Source of the DNA: an uncultured Oscillospiraceae bacterium
GTDB lineage: Bacteria > Bacillota > Clostridia > Oscillospirales > Ruminococcaceae
DNA length: 19,336 nt
Reading direction: 5' to 3'
NCBI GenBank assembly: GCA_900555435.1
Contig: USLH01000025.1
Coordinates: 1-19,336 of the forward strand
Under the pieces are notes generated by a model that made no database searches, was not told the DNA's origin, and saw only the letters and a program-made list of their open reading frames with translations. Each line of letters begins with the position of its first letter. The stretch's first letter is position 1. Shown piece by piece: positions 7,177 to 14,863 of the stretch. A program made the translations under genes and the position numbers.

Positions 7177-7208
7177 TTGCGAAAAGTAGTATAATGACAA
7201 TATCGCAA
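7177..7208 (+). promoter_or_regulatory. Excisionase promoter -10 flanked by an inverted repeat
   Basis: A consensus TATAAT (7190-7195) lies about 54 bases before the excisionase ATG, but no good -35 is found 16-18 bases upstream. The -10 sits in the centre of the inverted repeat TTGCGA (7177-7182) and TCGCAA (7203-7208). A weak -35 with a centred repeat suggests a regulator-dependent promoter; the regulator could be the excisionase itself. Confidence 0.5.
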
Positions 7209-7248
7209 GGATACTCCGCTGCTGCAGGCTGTCAGAAAGGAGGAAAAC

Positions 7249-7449
7249 ATGGCGGAATACAAACCGACAGCATTACAGACGAGCAAAAGATACTTGACAG
7301 CAACGGATGTTGCCGAATTACTCGGTGTTTCCCGCAGCACAGCATACCGCATTATCAAACGGCTCAACAGTGAGTTGGAGAAAGCCGGAAAGCTGACTGT
7401 GGCAGGTAAGGTATCTGCCAAATTTTTTTACGAGAACACCTACCTGTAA
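7249..7449 (+). CDS. Excisionase-like small helix-turn-helix protein
   Basis: This 66-residue protein carries a single DNA-binding HTH: residues about 16-40 (YLTATDVAELLGVSRSTAYR) are a classic MerR/excisionase-family HTH, followed by a basic second helix IIKRLNSELEKAG. Proteins of this size directly upstream of a tyrosine integrase usually act as recombination directionality factors and may also regulate transcription. The ATG at 7249 has AAAGGAGG ending four to five bases upstream. The stop is 57 bases before the integrase start, on the same strand. No wing or effector domain is present beyond the HTH and a short tail, so a purely regulatory role is the main alternative. Confidence 0.82.
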   Translation: MAEYKPTALQTSKRYLTATDVAELLGVSRSTAYRIIKRLNSELEKAGKLTVAGKVSAKFFYENTYL

Positions 7450-7506
7450 GTGACGAGGGAAACCGTATCCGGGCGATGAAACTTTTACGGATCGGAGGTG
7501 AAATCA

Positions 7507-8565
7507 TTGCCGACCTACAAAGACGAAAAGACAGGGTTATGGTACTGTAAATTTGTTTACACAGATTGGACAGGCACCAAAAAGCAGAAAAAGAAGAAAG
7601 GTTTTCGACTGCAAAAAGAAGCCAAGCAGTATGAACTGGATTTTCTGAGCAAGACCTCAAATTCCTGCGATATGCTTTTCAGCGATATGGTAGAGATCTA
7701 TATGGATGACTGCAAAGCCAGAATCAGACCGACTACCTACAAAGGGAAAGAGGACATCATTGCGGTACATATTATGCCGTATTTCAAGAATTTGAAAGTC
7801 AATGAGATCCAGCCGATGAATGTGCGTCGCTGGCAAACCGAGCTGATGAACAATCAGAGGAATTATAAGCCAACCTATCTGAGAACGCTGAACAGCCAGT
7901 TGTCTGCAATTTTCAATTTTGCAGTCAAGTATTACGGCCTCGGCAGCAATCCGGTACAAAAAAGCGGAACTATCGGTAAAAAGAATTCCGGATTGGAACA
8001 GATCTGGACAGCGGACGAATTCAAGTTTTTTATTGATGCCGTCAGTGATAAGCTGCAGTCCAAGGTCATCTTTAATCTGCTTTACTGGACAGGAATGCGA
8101 TCCGGAGAAATGCTGGCTTTAACCCTGAACGATTTCGACTTTGAGGAACGGACGGTTTCCATTACAAAAAACTATGCGCGTATAGACGGCGAGGACCTAT
8201 TCCTTGACCCAAAGACGCCAAAAAGCAATCGCAAAATCACCTTGCCGCAATTCGTTTGCGATATGGTAAAGGATTATGCCGACAGATTGTACGGCTACAA
8301 TCCGTCAGACAGACTGTTCGAAGTAACGAAGCATTATCTGAAGCACGAAATGGAAAGAGGCTGCAAGAAGACCGGACTCCGGGAGATACGGGTGCACGAT
8401 CTTCGTCACAGCCACGCCAGCTTGCTGATCGAGCTTGGGTTTGCACCACTGCTGATCAGCGAACGCCTCGGACATGAGAGCGTAACGACAACTTTGGAGA
8501 TCTATTCCCACCTGTACCCGACAAAACACGGGGAAGTTGCCGACCGTTTGGAGGCTTTCGCATAA
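7507..8565 (+). CDS. int: Tyrosine recombinase (element integrase)
   Basis: This 352-residue integrase should catalyse integration and excision at the guaA 3' end. Residues 1-48 form the AP2-like arm-binding domain seen in Tn916-type integrases (YKDEKTGLWYCKF, Lys-rich turn). Residues about 55-155 are the SAM-like core-binding domain, and the rest is the catalytic domain. Catalytic residues are visible: Arg198 in TGMRSGE, probable Lys239, His297 and Arg300 in HDLRHSH, His323 in LGHES and nucleophile Tyr333 in EIYSHL. I chose the TTG at 7507, six bases after GGAGGTG, because a GTG at 7498 overlaps that ribosome site. The gene ends 96 bases before the guaA stop and is convergent with it. Confidence 0.95.
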   Translation: MPTYKDEKTGLWYCKFVYTDWTGTKKQKKKKGFRLQKEAKQYELDFLSKTSNSCDMLFSDMVEIYMDDCKARIRPTTYKGKEDIIAVHIMPYFKNLKVNEIQPMNVRRWQTELMNNQRNYKPTYLRTLNSQLSAIFNFAVKYYGLGSNPVQKSGTIGKKNSGLEQIWTADEFKFFIDAVSDKLQSKVIFNLLYWTGMRSGEMLALTLNDFDFEERTVSITKNYARIDGEDLFLDPKTPKSNRKITLPQFVCDMVKDYADRLYGYNPSDRLFEVTKHYLKHEMERGCKKTGLREIRVHDLRHSHASLLIELGFAPLLISERLGHESVTTTLEIYSHLYPTKHGEVADRLEAFA

Positions 8566-8572
8566 GTTTTTC

Positions 8573-8601
8573 GTGTACCCGCCGTGTACCTTTTGTGTAC
8601 C
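8573..8601 (+). repeat. Three GTGTACC repeats at 11-bp spacing, probable integrase arm sites
   Basis: GTGTACC occurs at 8573-8579, 8584-8590 and 8595-8601, each exactly 11 bp apart, about one helical turn. They lie between the integrase stop and the guaA junction. Arm-type sites bound by the integrase N-terminal domain usually sit just inside element ends, so this is the likely role. Confidence 0.65.
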
Positions 8602-8607
8602 CGGAGC

Positions 8608-8651
8608 AAAAAAGAAACCCGAAAGCCCTTGAAAATAAAGGGCTTTCGGGT
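8608..8651 (-). terminator. guaA operon terminator at the element junction
   Basis: Read leftward, a perfect 14-bp stem (arms 8638-8651 and 8617-8630) with a 7-nt loop is followed by TTTCTTTTTTG. It starts nine bases after the guaA stop. On the plus strand no T tract follows, so it ends guaA transcription rather than the integrase transcript. Confidence 0.9.
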
Positions 8652-8700
8652 AAGCGGCGACTACTCCCACTCGATCGTTGCCGGGGGCTTTGAGGTGATG
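8650..8700. other. Probable attachment junction at the guaA 3' end
   Basis: The last guaA codons (PPATIEWE, stop at 8661-8663) are intact, so integration restored the gene end. The att core should lie within the last tens of bases of guaA and may reach the terminator. The second copy would be beyond the left edge of the window, so the core cannot be defined here. Confidence 0.5.
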
Positions 8701-10209
8701 TCGTAAACGATCCGGTTGATGCCCTTTACCTCGTTGACCAGCCGGACGGAGATCCGATCCAGCACCTCGTAAGGGATCCGGGCCCAGTCGGCGGTCATGA
8801 AATCGCTGGTGGTCACGGCACGGAGAGCCAGGGTGTAGTCATACGTCCGGCCGTCGCCCATGACGCCCACCGAACGGGAATTGGTCAGCACGGCGAAATA
8901 CTGGCTCAGGTTCTTGTCCTCGCCGGCCTTGGCGATCTCCTCCCGGAAGATATAATCCGCTTCCCGGAGCAGGTCGGCCTTCTCCTTGGTCACGGCGCCG
9001 ATGATCCGGATGGCAAGTCCGGGACCCGGGAAGGGCTGGCGCATGACCAGATATTCAGGGAGCCCCAGCTCCCGTCCCAGCGCCCTCACCTCGTCCTTGA
9101 AGAGCAGGTCAAGCGGCTCCAGGACGCCCTTGAACCGTGCCACGACCTCGGGGGGCAGCAGGCGGTTGTGGTGGCTCTTGATGACGTCGGCGTCGCCCTT
9201 TCCGGACTCGATGACGTCAGGATAAATGGTCCCCTGGGCTAAGAAGTCTTCATTGGTGATGCCGAAGCGCTCCGCCTCGTCCCGGAAGACGTAGCCGAAC
9301 TCGGCGCCGATAATCTGCCGCTTTCTCTGGGGATCCTCCACGCCGGCGAGCTTTGATAAGAACCGCTCCTCGGCGTCCACCCGGACGAACTTCACGTCCC
9401 ATTTCCGGAAGGCGTTCTCCACCTCGTCGCCTTCCTTTTTCCGCATGAGGCCGTGATCCACGAAGACGCAGGTCAGCCGATCGCCGATGGCTTCCGCCAG
9501 CAGAGCCGCCAGAACGGACGAGTCGACGCCGCCGGACAGCGCCAGAAGCACCCGCCCCTTGGGCCCGATCTCCTCCCGGAGCTTCGCTACGGCAGTTTTA
9601 CAGTAATCCCCCATGGTCCAGTCGCCCTTGGCGCCGCAGACTTTAAAGAGGAAATTTCCGATCATTTTGGAACCGTTTTCGGTGTGGTTCACTTCCGGAT
9701 GGAACTGAACGCCGTAAAAGCCCCGGCTCTCGTCGGCAATGGCCACGTTGGGGCAGGCGTCGGAGTGGGCCTCCAGAGTAAAGCCCTCCGGAATCGCCGC
9801 CATGTAGTCCCCGTGGCTCATCCAGGAAACGCCCTCTTCGGGCAGCCCGGAAAAGAGTTTGCAGTCGGTGTTATAGTAGGTGACGGTCTTGCCGTACTCA
9901 CGAGCGGTGTCGTCCTGTGCGGCGGTGACCCGTCCGCCCAGGGTGTGGCTCATTAGCTGGCAGCCGTAACAGATGCCCAAGATCGGCACGCCCCACTGGA
10001 AGATCTCCGGATCCACATGGGGGGCGTCCTCTTTATAAACGCTGTCCGGCCCGCCGGTGAAGATGATGCCGATGGGTTTTTTCGCCCTCAGCACGCTTAA
10101 GGGAGTGGTATAGGGATGGACTTCACAGTAAACGCCGCACTCCCGGACCCGCCGGGCGATGGTTATACTGTCCGCCGAAGTCCAGAACGATGACCAGTTG
10201 GTTTTTCAC
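8661..10209 (-). CDS. guaA: GMP synthase (glutamine-hydrolysing), frameshifted near the N-terminus
   Basis: GuaA converts XMP to GMP using glutamine and ATP. The GATase domain has GICYGCQL (nucleophile Cys) and QFHPEVNH (His/Glu). The ATP-pyrophosphatase domain has SGGVDSS, and the C-terminal dimerisation domain has QPFPGPGLAIRI and ends PPATIEWE. The true start is probably the GTG at 10209, ten bases after AGGAGG, giving MKNQLVIVLDFGGQYN. At about 10161 the frame breaks: relatives read QYNQLIARRVRE, but here QYN is followed by one odd base and then IARRVREC in another frame, as if 5 nt were lost. Restoring them gives 517 residues, the usual length. The intact frame after the break opens at a GTG at 10094 (477 aa) with no ribosome site. 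Last gene of the operon, 45 bases after carA. Either a real mutation or a sequence error. Confidence 0.9.
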
Positions 10210-10254
10210 GGGTAAGGTTCCTCCTTTTGCTTCTTCTCTCTTTGGTTTCTCTTT

Positions 10255-11340
10255 TTATTTCTTTTTGCAGCCTTCGATGCAGTCCAAGAACCGATCGAAG
10301 AGGAAAGCTGTATCCTGGGGGCCCGCACAGGCTTCCGGATGGAACTGCACGGTGAAAATGGGAGCGTCCAGATAATCGACGCCTTCACAGGTACCGTCGT
10401 TTGCATTGACAAAGCGCATTTTTGCGTTTTCGGGCAGGGAGTCCGCCACCACGGCGTATCCGTGGTTCTGGCTGGTGATGTAGACCCGGCCGGTGACCGT
10501 ATCCTCCACCGGCTGGTTGGCGCCCCGATGGCCGTATTTGAGCTTTTCGGTCTTCGCACCCTGAGCAAGAGCCGTCAGCTGGTGCCCCAGACAGATGCCG
10601 AAGATGGGCTTGCCGGAATGGCAGAGCTTTTTCAGTTCCTCAATAACGCCTACATTCTCCGCAGGGTCGCCGGGGCCGTTGGAGAGCATGATCCCGTCGG
10701 GATCCATGGCGAGGATCTCCTCCGCCGTGGTGGAATAAGGGACATTGACGACCTCACAGCCCCGCTTTAAAAGCTCCCGGCGGATGTTTTCCTTTTTACC
10801 GAAGTCCCAGAGGACGACCTTATACTTCGCATCCTCCGGCTTCGTCACTTCCGTTTCCTTGCAGCTGACGGAAGCCACTGCGTTCCGAACGGCATAAGCC
10901 TTCGCCTCTGCAGCGGCGGCGTCTTTTTTCTCAAGGCTGTCCACGATCTTTGCGTTCATGACGCCGTGCTCCCGGATGATCCGGATCAGGGCACGGGTAT
11001 CGATGCCGTAAAGCCCCACGACGCCCGTTTTTTTCAGATAGTTGTCCAGATCCCCTTCCGACCGGAAGTTGGACGGAACCTGACACCACTCCCGCACGAT
11101 GTATGCGGAAACGTGAGGCCCTTCGCTTTCAAAATCGGCGGGGATCACCCCGTAGTTGCCGATCAGCGGAAAGGTCTGCACGACAATCTGCCCATAGTAG
11201 CTGGGGTCGGTCAGGGTTTCCAGATAGCCGGTCATACCGGTGGTGAAAACGATCTCACCCGTGACCTCTCCCTCTGCACCGAAGCTGCGGCCCTCGAACA
11301 CACGGCCATCCTCCAGCACAAGGTAAATGCTGCGATCCAT
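10255..11340 (-). CDS. carA: Carbamoyl-phosphate synthase small (glutaminase) subunit
   Basis: CarA hydrolyses glutamine and passes ammonia to CarB for carbamoyl phosphate, the precursor of pyrimidines and arginine. All 361 residues are present, matching the family. The N-terminal domain has FTTGMTGYLETLTDPSY and QTFPLIGNYG. The C-terminal class I GATase has LSNGPGDP, the nucleophile motif GICLGHQL, SQNHGYAV and the His/Glu pair in QFHPEA. The ATG at 11340 has GAGGAGG a few bases upstream. It follows purF by 94 bases and precedes guaA by 45. The large-subunit gene carB, usually adjacent, is absent from the window, so CarB must be encoded elsewhere. Nothing looks broken. Confidence 0.96.
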   Translation of the reverse strand: MDRSIYLVLEDGRVFEGRSFGAEGEVTGEIVFTTGMTGYLETLTDPSYYGQIVVQTFPLIGNYGVIPADFESEGPHVSAYIVREWCQVPSNFRSEGDLDNYLKKTGVVGLYGIDTRALIRIIREHGVMNAKIVDSLEKKDAAAAEAKAYAVRNAVASVSCKETEVTKPEDAKYKVVLWDFGKKENIRRELLKRGCEVVNVPYSTTAEEILAMDPDGIMLSNGPGDPAENVGVIEELKKLCHSGKPIFGICLGHQLTALAQGAKTEKLKYGHRGANQPVEDTVTGRVYITSQNHGYAVVADSLPENAKMRFVNANDGTCEGVDYLDAPIFTVQFHPEACAGPQDTAFLFDRFLDCIEGCKKK

Positions 11341-11434
11341 ATGCTTCCTCCTCTTCTTCCGGCCTTGAGGCTGCCGGAGCCTTTTCTAACGAATCCCACT
11401 CACTAAAGAACTGCCAGGTATCCCGGAGCAGAAG

Positions 11435-12877
11435 TCATTTCTCTTTGGGTCCGCCCTCAAACTGGGCTTTGGTGTGGTGCCCGATCTGCACGGGATAATC
11501 CCCGCTGAAGCAGCCGGTACAGAAGGGTAAGTCACAGGCGGAGCAGGCTTCCTTCACGCCTTCGATGCTGATGTAGCCTAAGCTGTCCGCCCCGATGAAA
11601 TCCCGGATCTCCGGGATGGTCTTGTGGTTTGCGATGAGGTTTTCCTCGCTGTCGATGTCCGTGCCGAAATGGCAGGTATGGGTAAAGGGCGGCGAGGAGA
11701 TCAGAAAGTGGACTTCCTTCGCCCCGGCCATTTTAAGGCTCCGGATGGTCTTTGCACTGGTCGTCCCCCGGACGATGGAGTCGTCCACCAGAACGATCCG
11801 CTTCCCCTCCACGTTGGCTCGCAGGGGATTTAACTTCAAGCGCACCGCCGCATCCCGCTGGGTCTGGGAGGGGAAGATGAAGCTCCGGCCGATGTACCGG
11901 TTCTTGACGAAGCCGGAAACGTAGGGCAGCCCGCTTTTCCACGCATACCCCATAGCAGCCTCCAGACCGCTGTCCGGTACGCCGCAGACCACGTCTGCGT
12001 CCACGGGGTACTCCTCCGCCAGCTTGACGCCCATGTTGAACCGGGCCTGATAGACGCTTAAGTTGTCGATGACCGAATCGGTCCGGGCAAAATAGATGTA
12101 TTCAAAAATGCACAGCCCCTGTTTTTCCTGATGGAGCACCATCCGGCTTTCCGGCTCGCCATCGCCGAAGATCACCATCTCCCCGGGCTTTACGTCCCGG
12201 ACGAACTCGAAGCCTGCGCTGTCCAGCGCACAGCTCTCCGACGCCACCGCCCAGCCGTGGGCGTTCTTCCCGATGCAGAGGGGCCGGAAGCCCCAACCGT
12301 CCCGGATGGCGATGAGCTTGTTCTGGCTGGACAGGATCACCAGCGAAAACGCACCCTTCAGCTGGACTGCCGCCTTGGCGACGGCGTCCTCCATGGTATC
12401 CGTTTCCAGCGTTTCGTAGGCGATCAGGGAAGAGACCACCTCACTGTCATTGGTGGCGGAAAAGGCACAGCCTCTTGCCACCAGCCGCTCCTTGATCTCC
12501 CCGGCGTTCACAATGTTCCCGTTGTGGGCCGTGGCAAGCCGCCCGGTCAGGTATTCCGTCACCATAGGCTGGGTGTTCTGCTTGGAGTTGGTGCCGGTGG
12601 TGGAATAACGGACGTGGCCGATGGCCATTTTCGCCTGAGGCAGCTTCGAGAGCACGGCGCTGTTGAACACCTCGCTGACCAGTCCTATGTTTTTATGATA
12701 AAGGATGGTGCCGCTCCGCAAAACGGCGATGCCGGCTCCCTCCTGCCCCCGGTGCTGCAAAGCGCAGAGGGCGTTATAGGTGATGCCCGCCGCCTCGTCG
12801 GTGTCCAGCTTCACCCCGAAAATGCCGCACTCCTCCCGGATCTTGTCGGGCCGTTCTATGGTTTTCTCCTGTGTCAA
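11435..12877 (-). CDS. purF: Amidophosphoribosyltransferase (PRPP amidotransferase)
   Basis: PurF makes phosphoribosylamine from PRPP and glutamine, the first committed step of purine synthesis. The likely product has 480 residues with a 16-residue propeptide before Cys17 of CGIFGV, the N-terminal nucleophile. Gln-domain motifs include LQHRGQEGAGI and GHVRYSTTG, and the PRPP loop is VLVDDSIVRGTT. Four cysteines match the [4Fe-4S] ligands of the Bacillus subtilis type: C in LCIFEYIYFARTDS, CHFGTD and CTGC near the end. I chose the TTG at 12877, eight bases after AAGGAG. The ATG at 12907 overlaps the end of the preceding gene and lacks a well-placed site. It lies 16 bases after the ANTAR gene. 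Confidence 0.95.
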   Translation of the reverse strand: MTQEKTIERPDKIREECGIFGVKLDTDEAAGITYNALCALQHRGQEGAGIAVLRSGTILYHKNIGLVSEVFNSAVLSKLPQAKMAIGHVRYSTTGTNSKQNTQPMVTEYLTGRLATAHNGNIVNAGEIKERLVARGCAFSATNDSEVVSSLIAYETLETDTMEDAVAKAAVQLKGAFSLVILSSQNKLIAIRDGWGFRPLCIGKNAHGWAVASESCALDSAGFEFVRDVKPGEMVIFGDGEPESRMVLHQEKQGLCIFEYIYFARTDSVIDNLSVYQARFNMGVKLAEEYPVDADVVCGVPDSGLEAAMGYAWKSGLPYVSGFVKNRYIGRSFIFPSQTQRDAAVRLKLNPLRANVEGKRIVLVDDSIVRGTTSAKTIRSLKMAGAKEVHFLISSPPFTHTCHFGTDIDSEENLIANHKTIPEIRDFIGADSLGYISIEGVKEACSACDLPFCTGCFSGDYPVQIGHHTKAQFEGGPKEK

Positions 12878-12893
12878 CCAAAGCGCTCCTTCC

Positions 12894-13466
12894 TTAACGG
12901 GTCTCATAGGTTCTCAAGATCTCCTCCGCCACCTCCCGGCGGGTCATGCGCATATCCATGGCCTGCTTTTCCAGGTAGCGGTGTGCCTGAGGCTCCGTCA
13001 GCCCCAGATACTGGACCAGCGTACATTTGGCCCGGTCCACCAGCCTCATTTCCTCGATCTTCTGCTGGAGCCTGCCGTTTTCCTTCTGAAGCCCCAGCAC
13101 CCGCTTCCGGGAAGCGTGGATGAGCTTCACCGTCTGGAAAAACAGCTGGCGCCCCACCGGACGGGGAATGACGAACACGCCGTAATCCTCCACTTTTGCG
13201 GAAACGGCGTCCGCCAGTTCTGCTTTCACCAGCATCAGTATGCCGGAATCGGTGGACTGGGTCAAGTTCAGCGCCAGCTCATGGCCGAATTCATCCTGAA
13301 GGGGCGCATTGATCACGACCAGATCAAAGGGTTGCTCCAGCAAAATCCGTCGGGCTTCACCGCCGTTTGCGGCGTAGGACGACCGTTCAAAGCCGCAGCC
13401 AATCAGCAGTTCCGTCAAGAACTCCCGGCCCTTTTCGCTGCTGGAAACGATCAGAACCGTTTCCAT
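12894..13466 (-). CDS. ANTAR-domain RNA-binding regulator with degenerate receiver (NitR-like)
   Basis: The 190-residue protein has an N-terminal receiver-like domain (1-115), a coiled coil (about 115-135) and a C-terminal ANTAR domain (about 128-187: EEMRLVDRAKCTLVQYLGL, then EAMDMR-like MDMRMTRREVAEEIL). ANTAR domains bind paired hexaloop hairpins in RNA and prevent termination. At the site where a receiver carries its phosphoacceptor Asp the sequence reads VVINAPL, with Asn53, so ordinary phosphorylation is unlikely. Clostridial relatives such as NitR lie next to glnA and act on nitrogen genes, which fits the glutamine synthetase gene 33 bases upstream. ATG at 13466 after AAAGGGGG. Target RNAs were not found in the short gaps here. 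Confidence 0.88.
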   Translation of the reverse strand: METVLIVSSSEKGREFLTELLIGCGFERSSYAANGGEARRILLEQPFDLVVINAPLQDEFGHELALNLTQSTDSGILMLVKAELADAVSAKVEDYGVFVIPRPVGRQLFFQTVKLIHASRKRVLGLQKENGRLQQKIEEMRLVDRAKCTLVQYLGLTEPQAHRYLEKQAMDMRMTRREVAEEILRTYETR

Positions 13467-13499
13467 TCTGCCAATCCCCCTTTCCTCCCGGACGGCGGA

Positions 13500-14819
13500 T
13501 CAGACCACCGGGAACCAGACGCTGTCCTCGTAAAGAAGCGGGTCTCCCCACTTCTTTTCCGCCTCGCACTCCTCTCTTTTGACCGCTAAGAATTTCCGGA
13601 GCGGCTCTTCCGGCAGCACCGACCGGATAAACTCGCTTTTCTCCGCCAGAGAAAGCGCCTCCGAAAGACTTCCGGGCAGGGAAACGATCCCTTCGCCGGA
13701 AACAGGCGGATCGGTAAAAAGGTTCCGATTGGTGGGCGGGCAGAGCTTTGCCCCCTCCTCAATCCCGGAAAGTCCCGCTAAGATCAGCAGCCCGAAGGCC
13801 AGATACGGGTTGCACGCCGGATCGGGGGAACGGAGCTCCATCCGGCTGTACTCGCCGGAAGCCGCCGGGATCCTTATGAGCTGCGACCGGTTCTGGTGGC
13901 TCCACGTCAGATACCGGGGCGCTTCGCACACCCCGAACCGCCGATAGGAATTGGTCAGCGGGTTTAGAAACGCCGTCATCTCCGGAACCTTCAAAAAGAT
14001 CCCCATCAAAAAGCTCTCCGCCTCCGGGCAGTGCTCCTCTCTACCGCTGCGGAAGATATTTTTCCCTTCCCGGAACAAAGAAAGGTTCACATGGAGCCCG
14101 CTGCCGCTCACCTCCGGAAGAGGCTTGGGCAGGAAGGAGGCATAAAGCCCGTTTCGGCTGGCGACAGATTTGACCACATTTTTAAAAGTGACGAGGTTGT
14201 CCGCCGCCGTTACGGCATCACTGTAGCGGAAGGCGATCTCGTTCTGCCCCGGCCCCTGCTCGTGGTGGGAGGATTCAGGCTGCAGCCCCATCTCCTCTAA
14301 GGTCAGGCAAATCTCCCGCCGCACGTTCTCTCCCTTATCCAAGGGCGCTACGTCGCAGTAGCCCGCATGGTCGTGGGGGCGTTTGGTGGGATCGCCGTTT
14401 TCATCGGTCTGAAAAAGATAAAACTCGCACTCACTGCCTATGGAAGGGCGGTAGCCGAGTTTCTGAGCCTGTTCAGCCGCCGTCCGGAGGAACTGCCGCA
14501 TATCCCCTTCAAAGGGACGACCGCCGGGACGGCAAATGTCGCAGAAGAGCCGGATGACCCGGCCATGGGAAGGACGCCACGGAAGGATAGAAAGAGTAGA
14601 AGGGTCCGGCACCAGAAACAGGTCGGACTCCTCTGCGTTCAAAAAACCCTTCACCGCCGAAGCGTCAAAGGAGATCCCGGTCTCAAAGGCCCGGGGAAGC
14701 TCCTCCGGCATGATGGAAACGTTTTTTAAGTTCCCGAACATATCGCAGAATGCCAGACGGATGAATTTCACGTCGTTTTCCTTTACGAAGGTCATGACCT
14801 CCGACACTGTGATTTTCAT
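13500..14819 (-). CDS. glnA: Glutamine synthetase, type I (alpha-like)
   Basis: The enzyme joins glutamate and ammonia with ATP to make glutamine. The 439 residues fit the GSI-alpha length. Catalytic signatures are present in order: SECEFYLF (metal Glu residues), HHEQGPGQNEI, GSGLHVNLSL, NSYRRFG, SHQNRSQLIRIP and RMELRSPDPACNPYLAF. The C-terminal region corresponding to the adenylylation loop reads NRNLFTDPP and has no tyrosine, so adenylylation control is not expected. Feedback inhibition or the adjacent ANTAR protein are likelier controls. ATG at 14819 after AAGGAAGGG. A gamma-glutamyl-polyamine ligase is the alternative reading of this fold, but the glutamate synthase neighbours favour true GS. 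Confidence 0.92.
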   Translation of the reverse strand: MKITVSEVMTFVKENDVKFIRLAFCDMFGNLKNVSIMPEELPRAFETGISFDASAVKGFLNAEESDLFLVPDPSTLSILPWRPSHGRVIRLFCDICRPGGRPFEGDMRQFLRTAAEQAQKLGYRPSIGSECEFYLFQTDENGDPTKRPHDHAGYCDVAPLDKGENVRREICLTLEEMGLQPESSHHEQGPGQNEIAFRYSDAVTAADNLVTFKNVVKSVASRNGLYASFLPKPLPEVSGSGLHVNLSLFREGKNIFRSGREEHCPEAESFLMGIFLKVPEMTAFLNPLTNSYRRFGVCEAPRYLTWSHQNRSQLIRIPAASGEYSRMELRSPDPACNPYLAFGLLILAGLSGIEEGAKLCPPTNRNLFTDPPVSGEGIVSLPGSLSEALSLAEKSEFIRSVLPEEPLRKFLAVKREECEAEKKWGDPLLYEDSVWFPVV

Positions 14820-14863
14820 AGCTTCCCTTCCTTTCCGCCGGGAACTCCCGGTGCGCCTTTTTT

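Larger units (their letters stand above)
6841..7248. other. Gene-poor stretch between the divergent promoter and the excisionase gene
   Basis: About 400 bases without a convincing gene. It holds GGGTATACCC (6896-6905), a 9-bp stem hairpin (6923-6947), a 35-codon frame (ATG at 6951, stop 7056-7058) with poor ribosome-site spacing, and a strong TGCCGC-ATA-GCGGCA hairpin near 7049-7063. A CCTGC/GCAGG pairing lies further on and a T5 run after GGCG at about 7119-7124. The last 120 bases hold the excisionase promoter. It could be an untranslated leader, a decayed gene or a regulatory RNA; I cannot tell which. Confidence 0.5.
1..8655. mobile_element. Right end of an integrative (probably conjugative) element inserted at guaA
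   Basis: The left 8.65 kb carries a leftward set of DNA-processing genes (YqaJ exonuclease, RecD2-like helicase, CHC2 primase-like protein), then an excisionase-like HTH gene and a tyrosine integrase reading toward the guaA 3' end. Base composition drops from about 60-70% GC in the guaA-side genes to about 45-55% here, on hand-counted lines. Integrase next to the 3' end of a conserved gene is the standard layout of a site-specific element, and the guaA 3' end is a known integration hotspot. The other end lies beyond the left edge, so conjugation genes are not visible and 'conjugative' is inference. The exact right boundary is uncertain by about 40 bases because only one att copy is in view. 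Confidence 0.85.

Noticed and set aside
7498..7506. GTG at 7498 as the integrase start
   Set aside because: The GTG is part of the GGAGGTG ribosome site itself, so the TTG at 7507 is preferred.
10155..10170. Programmed frameshifting in guaA
   Set aside because: There is no slippery heptamer or downstream structure at the break, two expected residues are missing rather than duplicated, and guaA is not known to use recoding.
12878..12907. ATG at 12907 as the purF start
   Set aside because: It overlaps the end of the ANTAR gene and its nearest Shine-Dalgarno is about 15 bases away. The TTG at 12877 has AAGGAG eight bases upstream and gives a propeptide of usual length.
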